Shown: one piece after another, positions 27,486 to 35,418 of the stretch | Layout of the letters: each line of letters begins with the position of its first letter | Numbering within the stretch: the first letter of the stretch is position 1 | Source of the DNA: Spirosoma aerolatum | Lineage (GTDB): Bacteria > Bacteroidota > Bacteroidia > Cytophagales > Spirosomataceae | Direction of reading: 5' to 3' | Length of the DNA stretch: 64,000 bases | NCBI RefSeq assembly: GCF_002056795.1 | Contig: NZ_CP020104.1 | Span: forward strand, 2,739,001-2,803,000 | Position numbers and translations under genes: made by a program | Notes under the pieces: generated by a model | Seen by the model: the letters and a program-made list of their open reading frames with translations, nothing else | The model's database searches: none | Told to the model about the DNA's origin: nothing

Positions 27486-28175
27486 TTGATACAAGCAGCA
27501 ATATTTGATATGGATGGCCTTCTGGTGGATTCGGAACCCCACTGGCGAGCTATGGAACGTGAGGTATTTGCCACGGTTGGGCTATACCTGACTGACGAAG
27601 AGTGCAAACAGACGACGGGATTGCCCATTCTGGATGTGGTACATTACTGGTTTGCCCGCCGTCCGTGGGCTGACCCAACAGCAATAGGGCGAGGGTTTCA
27701 GGAACTGGCCGACGCCATTACCGAAGGGGTTCATGAGCGAATCGCGCACATGGCAGAACCGATGCCGGGGGCTGTTGAAACACTGAATTTTTTCGCTCAG
27801 CAGGGCATGCCAACGGCCATTGCTTCGGCGTCGCCCATGAGTTTGATTGAAGTGGTTGTCGATCGGCTTGGTATCCGCCAATCGCTCACTCTCTGGCATT
27901 CGGCTACATTGGAAGCGCGTAATAAACCGGCTCCTGATGTATATTTGGGCACGGCCCGGAAACTGGGGGTATTACCTGCCGACTGTCTGGCATTTGAAGA
28001 TTCAGGCAATGGACTGAAATCGGCTCACAGTGCGGGTATGCGAACGGTGGCAGTGCCTGGTGCCTTTGAATTGAATGACCCGAAATTTGCTATAGCCGAT
28101 GTGATTCTACCTTCACTAACGGAATTTTCGGCAACCCTATTTGATACCCTACAAACCACAGAAAACTATTCCTAA
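27486..28175 (+). CDS. HAD family phosphatase (hexitol/2-deoxyglucose-6-phosphatase type)
   Basis: A 229-residue HAD subfamily I enzyme starting at TTG 27486. Nucleophile Asp8 and acid Asp10 lie in FDMDGLLVDSEP; motif II is ASASP (about residue 117), Lys of motif III is in NKPAPDVYL, and motif IV is AFEDSGNGLKSA. The four-helix cap fits sugar-phosphate phosphatases of the HxpB group. It probably dephosphorylates small sugar phosphates in the cytosol. The PhzF gene follows in 35 bp, suggesting co-transcription. Confidence 0.9.
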   Translation: MIQAAIFDMDGLLVDSEPHWRAMEREVFATVGLYLTDEECKQTTGLPILDVVHYWFARRPWADPTAIGRGFQELADAITEGVHERIAHMAEPMPGAVETLNFFAQQGMPTAIASASPMSLIEVVVDRLGIRQSLTLWHSATLEARNKPAPDVYLGTARKLGVLPADCLAFEDSGNGLKSAHSAGMRTVAVPGAFELNDPKFAIADVILPSLTEFSATLFDTLQTTENYS

Positions 28176-28210
28176 CGTGTTAATAGTGCTTGGCACATCC
28201 CTAAACCCTC

Positions 28211-29026
28211 ATGCGTATTTATCAACTTGACGCGTTTACCGATCAATTGTTTGCCGGTAATCCGGCGGCAGTTATACCGTTGACCAATTGGCTTCCTGAT
28301 GAACGGCTACAGCAAATCGCGGCAGAAAACAACCTGGCAGAAACGGCATTTTATGTAAAAACCGATCAGAAAGACACGTATCATATTCGCTGGTTTACGC
28401 CTACTATCGAAGTCGACCTATGCGGGCACGCTACCCTCGCTACAGGATACGTGCTGTTTTTCCTGGAAAATACTGAACTGGGCGATCAGGTATTTTTTAC
28501 GTCCCGATCGGGTTTGCTGAAAGTGTGCCGAAGCCAGGATGGCTGGTTAACGCTTGATTTTCCGGCTGATATAGTTCACAAAGCTAACCTCCAACCGCCT
28601 GCCTTGATCAGTAGTGTAAAGGAAAGACCCCTGGAAATTTACAAGGGTAAAACCGATTACATGCTGGTTTACAAATCGCAGGACCAGATCGAAGCGCTGG
28701 AACCTGATTTTCGGGAAATGAATACCGTACCCGCGCGGGGAGTCATTGTGACCGCACCCGCCAATCCGGATTCAGGGATTGATTTTGTAGCCCGCTTTTT
28801 CGGTCCGCAGGCAGGTATCGATGAAGACCCGGTAACGGGTTCTGCGTATACGACGCTTATGCCGTACTGGGCCGAGCGGTTAGGGAAAACGGAACTGTCG
28901 GCCCGCCAGTTGTCAAAACGAGGAGGTTATATTCGGTGTAAACTCAATGATGATGGAACCAACCCCATCCGGGTCGATATTTCAGGGCAGGTGCAGTTGT
29001 ATATGACCGGAGAAATTCATCACTGA
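28211..29026 (+). CDS. PhzF family isomerase
   Basis: A 271-residue PhzF-fold protein with the two-fold pseudo-repeat of the family. The catalytic Glu44 lies in NNLAETAF; also DLCGHATLATGY (about 75-86) and DEDPVTGSA (about 217-225). PhzF itself isomerises a phenazine precursor, but most relatives outside phenazine clusters have unknown substrates, and no phenazine genes are seen here. Start ATG; ended by the hairpin at 29062-29093. Confidence 0.92.
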   Translation: MRIYQLDAFTDQLFAGNPAAVIPLTNWLPDERLQQIAAENNLAETAFYVKTDQKDTYHIRWFTPTIEVDLCGHATLATGYVLFFLENTELGDQVFFTSRSGLLKVCRSQDGWLTLDFPADIVHKANLQPPALISSVKERPLEIYKGKTDYMLVYKSQDQIEALEPDFREMNTVPARGVIVTAPANPDSGIDFVARFFGPQAGIDEDPVTGSAYTTLMPYWAERLGKTELSARQLSKRGGYIRCKLNDDGTNPIRVDISGQVQLYMTGEIHH

Positions 29027-29061
29027 AGTAGCTTGCTATTCAATTCATCAATCACGAAGTC

Positions 29062-29100
29062 ATAGCCCGAAAGCATCAACGCCTTCGGGCTATTTCTTTT
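29062..29100 (+). terminator. Terminator after the phzF-like gene
   Basis: Stem 29062-29071 / 29084-29093 (ATAGCCCGAA / TTCGGGCTAT) with a 12-nt loop, followed by TTCTTTT. Confidence 0.8.
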
Positions 29101-29121
29101 AAAAGAAATCAATTATTTTAA

Positions 29122-29152
29122 TTTGTAATAAATCTAAACAAGCTTACCTTTG
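29122..29152 (+). promoter_or_regulatory. Bacteroidota promoter of the 51-residue protein
   Basis: TTTG at 29122-29125, exactly 19 nt, then TACCTTTG at 29145-29152. This is a full match to TTTG-N19-TAnnTTTG, the best in the window. The ATG follows 22 nt later. Confidence 0.8.
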
Positions 29153-29174
29153 TGGCAGAAAACAACAACGATTC

Positions 29175-29330
29175 ATGAGTACGGATTTGCTGACTACTGA
29201 TTATACCCTTGCTCCAAACGATGCTAAGACCCTGATTCAGAGCAACCCTTTCGTGGGCTATGAGTGCGTGTTGAAAAAATGCTGCAAGAAATATAAGAAG
29301 GGCAAACGCTGTAAAAAGTGTCCGGATTGA
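29175..29330 (+). CDS. 51-residue Cys/Lys-rich small protein
   Basis: A small open frame, ATG 29175 to TGA 29328-29330. The N-terminal half (STDLLTTDYTLAPNDAKTL) is ordinary; the C-terminal half has CVLKKCCKKYKKGKRCKKC, with five cysteines among many lysines (CX4CCX8CX2C spacing). This could bind a metal or nucleic acid. A near-perfect promoter lies immediately upstream, and the space is bounded by the PhzF terminator, so I consider it real. A GNAT gene follows 45 bp later. Function unknown. Confidence 0.75.
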   Translation: MSTDLLTTDYTLAPNDAKTLIQSNPFVGYECVLKKCCKKYKKGKRCKKCPD

Positions 29331-29375
29331 TCCGGCTTATTTTGCCCGATAGGGCCTTTTGTCCATCTTCGCTGG

Positions 29376-29828
29376 ATGGAAATACAGTATACATCCGTTT
29401 CTGAGCTTCCCCAGGAGCCTCTCCTTTCTTCACTGATCGATCTGCTTATCGCTGTTTTTTCTAATCGATCTCGTTCCAAACTACTCGCTGAACTCATTGA
29501 TCAGCAATCCCGAACAGGGTTGCAAATGCAACTGGCACTGGCCGATGGTCGGGTTGTTGGTTGTAAACTGGGCTATGAACGGAAGAAGGGCCATTATTAT
29601 AGCTGGCTCGGTGGGGTTCATTCCGATTTCAGAGGTCACGGAATTGCGTCAGAACTGATGCGCCGACAACACGAGTGGTGCCGAACCCAGAAATACCATA
29701 CCATCCGAACGCAGACCTACAATCAGTGGCGTTCCATGCTTAGTCTGAATATACACGTTGGCTTCGACATCATTGGCGTCACGCAGGGAAAACGTGGACT
29801 GGCTATTGTGCTGGAGAAAAAGTTATAA
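29376..29828 (+). CDS. GNAT family N-acetyltransferase
   Basis: A 150-residue single-domain GNAT. Motif A, the acetyl-CoA pyrophosphate loop, is GGVHSDFRGHGIASELM (about 88-104). It then has NQWRSMLSLNIHVGFDIIGV, typical of strand 5 to strand 7 of the fold. It probably acetylates a small amine or protein N-terminus in the cytosol. It follows the Cys/Lys-rich small protein on the same strand and could share its promoter, so a functional link is possible but untested. Confidence 0.88.
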   Translation: MEIQYTSVSELPQEPLLSSLIDLLIAVFSNRSRSKLLAELIDQQSRTGLQMQLALADGRVVGCKLGYERKKGHYYSWLGGVHSDFRGHGIASELMRRQHEWCRTQKYHTIRTQTYNQWRSMLSLNIHVGFDIIGVTQGKRGLAIVLEKKL

Positions 29829-29907
29829 ACGGAGGAGAGGGGGGCGTTTTCTGATTGTACTCATCTGTTTTGAACCCAACTTCCTGTTTTCTTGTCTCTA
29901 AGCAGAG

Positions 29908-31044
29908 ATGCACCTTTATTTGCACATACCGTTTTGTAAACAGGCCTGCCACTACTGCGACTTCCATTTTAGTACGAGCATGCGCCTGAAACCAGCTTTG
30001 GTTGAGGCCATTTGCACGGAAATCCGCCTACAGAAAGAATATTTGCCAACCTCGGTTCTGGAAACAGTTTATTTGGGTGGCGGAACACCCTCAATCCTGA
30101 CGGAGAATGAAGTGGCTCAGCTTTTTGAGACGATCAATAATCAGTTTGTCATAGCACCCAACGTGGAAATAACACTGGAGGCTAACCCGGACGATCTGAG
30201 TCGTGAAAAACTAACGATGCTTCGTCGATACGTAAATCGGTTGAGTATTGGTATTCAGACATTTGACGAGAAAACACTTCGCTGGATGAACCGCGCCCAT
30301 TCGGCTACGGAAGCGGAAAATTGCGTTGGTCTGGCCCGGGAAGCGGGGTTTGAAAATCTGAGCGTCGATTTGATTTATGGAATCCCGAACCGCCATGAGT
30401 CGTGCTGGCAACAGGATCTGGAGAAGATGCTGGCTTTGAACATACCACACCTCTCGGCCTATGCCCTGACCATTGAACCTGATACCGCTTTTGGGCGCTG
30501 GCAACAAAAAGGAAAGCTACCCCCGGCCGATGAAGCGCTGGCTGCCGACCAGTTTGAGGAGTTGACCCAGGCATTGATTCTGGCTGGTTACGAACATTAT
30601 GAAATCTCGAATTTTGCCCGTGCCGATCAGAAAGGTGCTGTTCAATATGCCCGGCATAATACCGCCTACTGGCAGCGCAAACCCTATTTGGGTGTCGGCC
30701 CCAGTGCCCATTCCTACAATGGTTTTTCGCGGCAATACAATATTGCCAACAATGCACGTTATATCGCTGTCATTCAACAGGGACGCGTACCTGCTGAACG
30801 CGAAGAACTAACCATCGCCGATCAGGTAAACGACTATCTGCTGACTGGATTACGGACTCAGTGGGGCTGCTCACTAACTGAATTGAACAAATTACTGGCA
30901 ATGGATTTTACCTGTCAACAGGCTGATGAGCTGTCGGCCATGTACGCATCGGGCTGGCTTATACGCGAGGGCGATTGGCTGCGTCTGACCCAGGCGGGCA
31001 AGTTGTTTGCCGATCGGGTTGCTGCAACTTTATTTGTGGAGTAG
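29908..31044 (+). CDS. hemW: Radical SAM heme chaperone HemW
   Basis: A 378-residue radical SAM protein. The 4Fe-4S cysteines are Cys10, Cys14 and Cys17 (PFCKQACHYCDFHFST); the YLGGGTPS motif (about 56-63), EANPDD and RLSIGIQTF are typical. The C-terminal HemN-type domain is present (GVGPSAHSY). HemW carries heme to respiratory enzymes and is not the oxygen-independent coproporphyrinogen oxidase, which has a different second Cys set (CPYRCYFC-like). Cytosolic or membrane-associated. Start ATG. Confidence 0.93.
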   Translation: MHLYLHIPFCKQACHYCDFHFSTSMRLKPALVEAICTEIRLQKEYLPTSVLETVYLGGGTPSILTENEVAQLFETINNQFVIAPNVEITLEANPDDLSREKLTMLRRYVNRLSIGIQTFDEKTLRWMNRAHSATEAENCVGLAREAGFENLSVDLIYGIPNRHESCWQQDLEKMLALNIPHLSAYALTIEPDTAFGRWQQKGKLPPADEALAADQFEELTQALILAGYEHYEISNFARADQKGAVQYARHNTAYWQRKPYLGVGPSAHSYNGFSRQYNIANNARYIAVIQQGRVPAEREELTIADQVNDYLLTGLRTQWGCSLTELNKLLAMDFTCQQADELSAMYASGWLIREGDWLRLTQAGKLFADRVAATLFVE

Positions 31045-31157
31045 GGGAGTGTGCTCTGCCGTAGGGCCTCGCTTTTTCGGGGATTTTGGTTTTATTCGCT
31101 AAAAAGAACGGGTTTCCACCAGCCTTACTAGTATTTTCGCGGAATGCGCCTACACCT

Positions 31158-32018
31158 ATGAATCCTCAGCAACCTGTCAATAGATTCCGTGATAGTGGTC
31201 CCCGAATACCACGCCCTAAAGTCAATCAACCCAATCCTCAACCGGAAACCCGCCGTTTCCGCCGGTCGAATCAGCAGGATTCGTCCCGTTTGGGAAAAAC
31301 CCGCCAGTTTATCCGCGAACGGCCTTTTCTGGAACGTGTGTACTGGTTTTGCCTGAAAGCGTTCCTCTGGATTTTCTTTGGTTCGCTGGGGTATGTTATT
31401 GCGTTGAAATACGTGCCGGTTGTGGTAACCCCCCTGATGGTTTCGCGTTGGATGGAGGGAGATAGTACCACGCATAGTAGTCATATTTACAAAAAATGGC
31501 GTTCCTACGACGAAATCAGTAAAGAAGCGGCATTGGCGGTTGTATCGTCGGAAGATCAGGCGTTTCCGACCCATTGGGGCTTCGATTTCGATGAAATCCA
31601 GGATGCGATTAAAGAAAATAAAACCCGCAAACGTCCACGGGGAGCCAGTACCATTTCGCAGCAGGTCGCCAAAAATGTATTTCTCTGGAACGGCCGCAGC
31701 TATATCCGAAAAGGATTGGAAGTCTATTTTACGGTGCTGATTGAGCTGATCTGGGGTAAAAAGCGGATTCTGGAAGTGTACCTGAATGTGGCCGAAACCG
31801 GACCTATGACATTTGGAGTTGAAGCTGCTTCAGAACGCTTTTACCATCATTCAGCGGCATCGCTTTCGCGTGATGAAGCCGCCCGGATAGCGGCCGTATT
31901 ACCCAATCCGCGTAAGTTTTCGATTGCTCACCCTTCTAATTACGTTCAGCGAAGAACCCGTCAGATTGCCCGTCAGATGCGCTACCTGGGTGGGCAGAAG
32001 TATATTCGGAATTTGTAA
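31158..32018 (+). CDS. mtgA: Monofunctional biosynthetic peptidoglycan transglycosylase
   Basis: About 286 residues from the ATG at 31158; a TTG-started frame from 31086 is less likely. A basic, Pro/Arg-rich cytoplasmic tail (about 1-70) precedes one membrane helix (AFLWIFFGSLGYVIALKY), then a GT51 domain with the catalytic Glu in SSEDQAFPTHWGFD and the second motif RGASTISQQVAKNVFLW. It polymerises lipid II into glycan strands at the outer face of the inner membrane. No transpeptidase domain follows, hence MtgA rather than a class A PBP. Confidence 0.92.
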   Translation: MNPQQPVNRFRDSGPRIPRPKVNQPNPQPETRRFRRSNQQDSSRLGKTRQFIRERPFLERVYWFCLKAFLWIFFGSLGYVIALKYVPVVVTPLMVSRWMEGDSTTHSSHIYKKWRSYDEISKEAALAVVSSEDQAFPTHWGFDFDEIQDAIKENKTRKRPRGASTISQQVAKNVFLWNGRSYIRKGLEVYFTVLIELIWGKKRILEVYLNVAETGPMTFGVEAASERFYHHSAASLSRDEAARIAAVLPNPRKFSIAHPSNYVQRRTRQIARQMRYLGGQKYIRNL

Positions 32019-32174
32019 TTTTCTCAGCCATCCCCCTTTCTAAAACCTAAGAAGTTCTTTGCGTTAGTCAACTTACAGCGTTTTGCTCAGGTAGGGTGAG
32101 GGCAGGTTCTTACGACCGGCCCTCACGAGCTTCAAATAGGGGTTTTAGAAAAGGGAATAGCGTGACGTTTGAGG

Positions 32175-33323
32175 TCATTTTACCGAAAATCGATACACGG
32201 TTGTGCTGTTAAACGTTTCGCCTGGGCGCAGAACGGTACTGGGGAAATTCGAATGGTTAGGCGAATCAGGGAAATGCTGGGTTTCCAGACATACCCCAAA
32301 TCGACGGCTGAGCGGCACTCCATCTTTGTTTTGCAGTTTGCCGTTCAGGTTGTTAGCAGTATACACCTGTACGGCGGGTTCGGTCGTAAAGGTTTCCATA
32401 AATCGCCCGGTAGTTGGATCATATAGCGTAGCGCCCAACTTCAATTTCTTCGATTGATCGGTGAATACCCAGCAATGGTCATAGCCTTTGCCATATTTGA
32501 TCTGAACGTTGGTGGTGTCATTGATCCGGTCGCCCAGGGGAGTTGGCTTTGTAAAGTCGAACGGAGTACCGGCTACGGGTAAAATTTCGCCTGTAGGAAT
32601 CTGTTTAGGGTCGGTCGCCAGCACCTTATTGGCCGCTACCATCAATACATGATTCATTACATCGTGTTTCATGCCACTAAGGTTGAAATACGTGTGGTTG
32701 GTCGGGTTAAAAACCGTGGGTTTGTCGGTAGTGGCTTTGTAGTCGATACGTAGTCCATTGTCCTTTTGAAGCGTATACGTAACCGTAACGGCCAGATTAC
32801 CCGGATACCCTTCTTCACCATCCTTTGCGGTATATTCCAGTACAACGGCAGGTTCGGCCCCATCTTTAGGCGTCGCTTGCCAGAGCCGCTTATCGAAACC
32901 AGTAGGACCACCATGAATGTGGTTGCCATTGTTGTTCTGGGCAAGCGTATATTCCTGTCCATCCAGCGTAAATTTCCCATTCGCAATCCGGTTGCCGTAT
33001 CGGCCAATGATAGGTCCCAGACTAGGGGTTCCTTTTATATAATCGGCGAAGGTCGGTACGCCCAGCGTCACATCATCCAGTTTCCCCGATTTATCAGGCG
33101 TAGCAATAGAAACGATATAACCGCCATAGTTGGTGATTTTTACGACCATCCCGGCGGCATTTCGGAGCGTAAACAGGTCGGCTTCGCGCCCGTCGGGGAA
33201 CGTACCAAAAAGAGTTTTTTCAATACTGGCTTTGGGCGGGAGGGTGTTGGTGGCGTTGGGCGATTCAGGCGTCATGCTGCTTAAAAAAAGCGATCCAGCT
33301 AAAAATGAGATAATACGTTTCAT
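32175..33323 (-). CDS. Aldose 1-epimerase (exported)
   Basis: A 382-residue galactose mutarotase-like protein. N-terminal signal sequence about 1-18. Landmarks: VKITNYGGYIVSIATPDK, GPIIGRYGNRIANGKFTLDGQEY, NNNGNHIHGGP, and the catalytic His in NPTNHTYFNL with the catalytic Glu in GVCLETQHFPDSPN. It interconverts anomers of aldoses, here probably in the periplasm, next to the glycan-degradation block although on the other strand and separated by 360 bp. Confidence 0.93.
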   Translation of the reverse strand: MKRIISFLAGSLFLSSMTPESPNATNTLPPKASIEKTLFGTFPDGREADLFTLRNAAGMVVKITNYGGYIVSIATPDKSGKLDDVTLGVPTFADYIKGTPSLGPIIGRYGNRIANGKFTLDGQEYTLAQNNNGNHIHGGPTGFDKRLWQATPKDGAEPAVVLEYTAKDGEEGYPGNLAVTVTYTLQKDNGLRIDYKATTDKPTVFNPTNHTYFNLSGMKHDVMNHVLMVAANKVLATDPKQIPTGEILPVAGTPFDFTKPTPLGDRINDTTNVQIKYGKGYDHCWVFTDQSKKLKLGATLYDPTTGRFMETFTTEPAVQVYTANNLNGKLQNKDGVPLSRRFGVCLETQHFPDSPNHSNFPSTVLRPGETFNSTTVYRFSVK

Positions 33324-33683
33324 TCGAACGAGCGGTTTAGGCAGGTTGGTGTAAAGATACTGGCCTTACGCCAATAAGCCGGGAAAGCGTTGGTTTTACC
33401 CGATAAAGTGTTGGATACAGGATAGGAGTTTTTAAGTTCAGGAAACGTTACTTGTTGAACATACTGACAACACAATTGTAGCATTTAAGCAGGGAGTTTA
33501 GGTGAATTTAATGGGGGATGATAATATCCTATACATTGCCGAAAAAATGATATAGACATTGGGGTCGTTTTTAGCCTTATTTTGAGATTAATATGCAATA
33601 TGACTATTTGCCTGGCGCTGGTAATGTTCAGATTGTTTAAAATTCTGTTTTTGAGGAGGATAGACTAACTGACAAAGTCACCA
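33324..33683. other. Gene-free divergent regulatory region
   Basis: 360 bp between the epimerase (minus) and the pectate lyase (plus). No open frame of note. It holds the candidate promoter at 33581-33610 and a purine-rich GAGGAGGATAG 22-32 nt before the lyase ATG. Confidence 0.7.
33581..33610 (+). promoter_or_regulatory. Candidate promoter of the glycan-degradation block
   Basis: TTTG (33581-33584), an 18-nt spacer, then ACTATTTG (33603-33610), six of eight to TAnnTTTG. It lies about 73 nt before the pectate lyase ATG. Confidence 0.35.
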
Positions 33684-35327
33684 ATGAAAAAGCTACTTAT
33701 CCCTGTTTCCCTTGCTGTTACCCTGATGTTGAGTCAGACACCCGCTTTCGCTCAGTATCCGACCATTCCGGCGGACGTTCAGAAAGAAAGCGATGAATTG
33801 CTCACAGAGACCTGGCGAAAATCGAATATTGCCTGGGAAAAGGCGAAACCAATCATCGAAAAGGAAGCGAAGGAAGGGAAACCGTATATCCCCTGGGCGG
33901 CCCGTCCGGTCGATTTACCACAGGCTAGTATTCCGGCGTTTCCGGGTGCTGAAGGGGGGGGCGCTTACACTTTCGGGGGACGGGGTGGTAAAGTTATTGT
34001 CGTAACGAGTCTGGCCGATAGTGGACCCGGTACGCTGCGCGAAGCCTGCGAACAGGGTGGCGCTCGTACCATTGTGTTCAATGTGGCCGGTATTATCAAG
34101 CTCAAAAGCCCGCTGATTATCAGAGCGCCATACATTACGATTGCTGGTCAGACAGCACCGGGCGATGGCGTTTGCGTGGCGGGTGAGTCGGTTTGGATCA
34201 ATACGCACGATGTGCTGATTCGGTACATGCGGTTCCGTCGGGGCGAGACCAACGTGGGCCGTCGCGACGATTCGATTGGCGGGAACCCAATTGGTAACAT
34301 CATGATCGACCACGTATCGGCGAGCTGGGGGCTGGACGAAAACATGTCGATGTACCGGCACATGTACAACGATAGTACCGGCAAAACCGTAGAAGAAAAA
34401 CTCCCGACGGTTAACATCACGATTCAGAACTCCATTTTCTCGGAAGCGCTCGATACCTGGAATCACGCCTTTGGCAGCACGCTGGGCGGTGAAAACTGTA
34501 CGTTCATGCGCAACCTCTGGGCCGATAATGCAGGCCGGAATCCGTCAATCGGCTGGAACGGTATTTTCAACTTTACCAATAATGTGATCTTCAACTGGGT
34601 GCACCGGTCTACCGATGGGGGCGACTATACGGCTATGTACAATATTATCAACAACTACTACAAGCCTGGCCCACAAACACCCAAAGATTCGCCCCTGGCT
34701 TATCGGATTTTAAAACCCGAATCGGGCCGGAGCAAACTGCCTTACCGGGTCTACGGACGGGCTTATGTCAATGGTAACATTGTAGAGGGGAATGATAAAG
34801 TGACAAAAGACAACTGGGATGGTGGCGTACAGGTAGAAGATATGCCCAATGCGGGTGAATATGCCTCTAAAATGAAGTGGAACGAACCTCTCCCGATGCC
34901 TAAACTGACTATTTTGTCGGCCAAACAGGCTTATGAATTTGTTCTGGCTAATGCAGGGGCAACCCTACCCAAACGTGATCCGGTCGATACGCGGGTTGTG
35001 GAGCAGGCGCGTACCGGCAAAATCGCCTACAAAGAAGGTGTTAAATTGCCCGAAACGCAGTTCAAGCACCGTCGATTGCCGATTGATTCGTACAAAAACG
35101 GCATCATCACTGACCCGATTCAGGTAGGGGGGTATCCCGAATATAAAGGAACGCCCTACGTTGATTCAGATAAAGACGGTATGCCCGATAGTTGGGAAAC
35201 CAAAAATGGATTGAATCCGAAAGATCCGTCTGATGCCAGCCAGGATAAAAACAAAGACGGCTATACCAACATCGAAGATTTTCTGAACAGTGTCGTAGCC
35301 GTTCAGACCGTACGCCCACGAACGTAG
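33684..35327 (+). CDS. Pectate lyase-like polysaccharide lyase (PL1 type)
   Basis: A 547-residue exported protein. Signal peptide about 1-23 (ending TPAFAQ). The right-handed beta-helix begins with IPAFPGAEGGGAYTFGGRGGKVIVVTSLADSGPGTLREAC, the standard PL1 opening, followed by RTIVFNVAGIIKL, TIAGQTAPGDGVCV and IRYMRFRRGE. The C-terminus has a calcium-binding thrombospondin type 3-like segment (DSDKDGMPDSWETKNGL). It should cleave polygalacturonate by beta-elimination outside the cell or in the periplasm. First gene of the 33.7-50.9 kb block. Confidence 0.9.
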   Translation: MKKLLIPVSLAVTLMLSQTPAFAQYPTIPADVQKESDELLTETWRKSNIAWEKAKPIIEKEAKEGKPYIPWAARPVDLPQASIPAFPGAEGGGAYTFGGRGGKVIVVTSLADSGPGTLREACEQGGARTIVFNVAGIIKLKSPLIIRAPYITIAGQTAPGDGVCVAGESVWINTHDVLIRYMRFRRGETNVGRRDDSIGGNPIGNIMIDHVSASWGLDENMSMYRHMYNDSTGKTVEEKLPTVNITIQNSIFSEALDTWNHAFGSTLGGENCTFMRNLWADNAGRNPSIGWNGIFNFTNNVIFNWVHRSTDGGDYTAMYNIINNYYKPGPQTPKDSPLAYRILKPESGRSKLPYRVYGRAYVNGNIVEGNDKVTKDNWDGGVQVEDMPNAGEYASKMKWNEPLPMPKLTILSAKQAYEFVLANAGATLPKRDPVDTRVVEQARTGKIAYKEGVKLPETQFKHRRLPIDSYKNGIITDPIQVGGYPEYKGTPYVDSDKDGMPDSWETKNGLNPKDPSDASQDKNKDGYTNIEDFLNSVVAVQTVRPRT

Positions 35328-35353
35328 TATAGTCCGTGCGTTTGGAGTACCCT

Positions 35354-35388
35354 TTTGTGACGTAGGTTCTTAAACCTGACGTCACAAA
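35354..35388. repeat. Short inverted repeat after the pectate lyase
   Basis: Arms 35354-35368 and 35373-35388 (TTTGTGACGT.AGGTT / AACCTGACGTCACAAA) pair with one bulged base. It lies between the pectate lyase stop and the next start, and could attenuate transcription into the block. Confidence 0.75.
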
Positions 35389-35418
35389 TACATAAGTAGC
35401 CAATTAGCCTAAATCACC

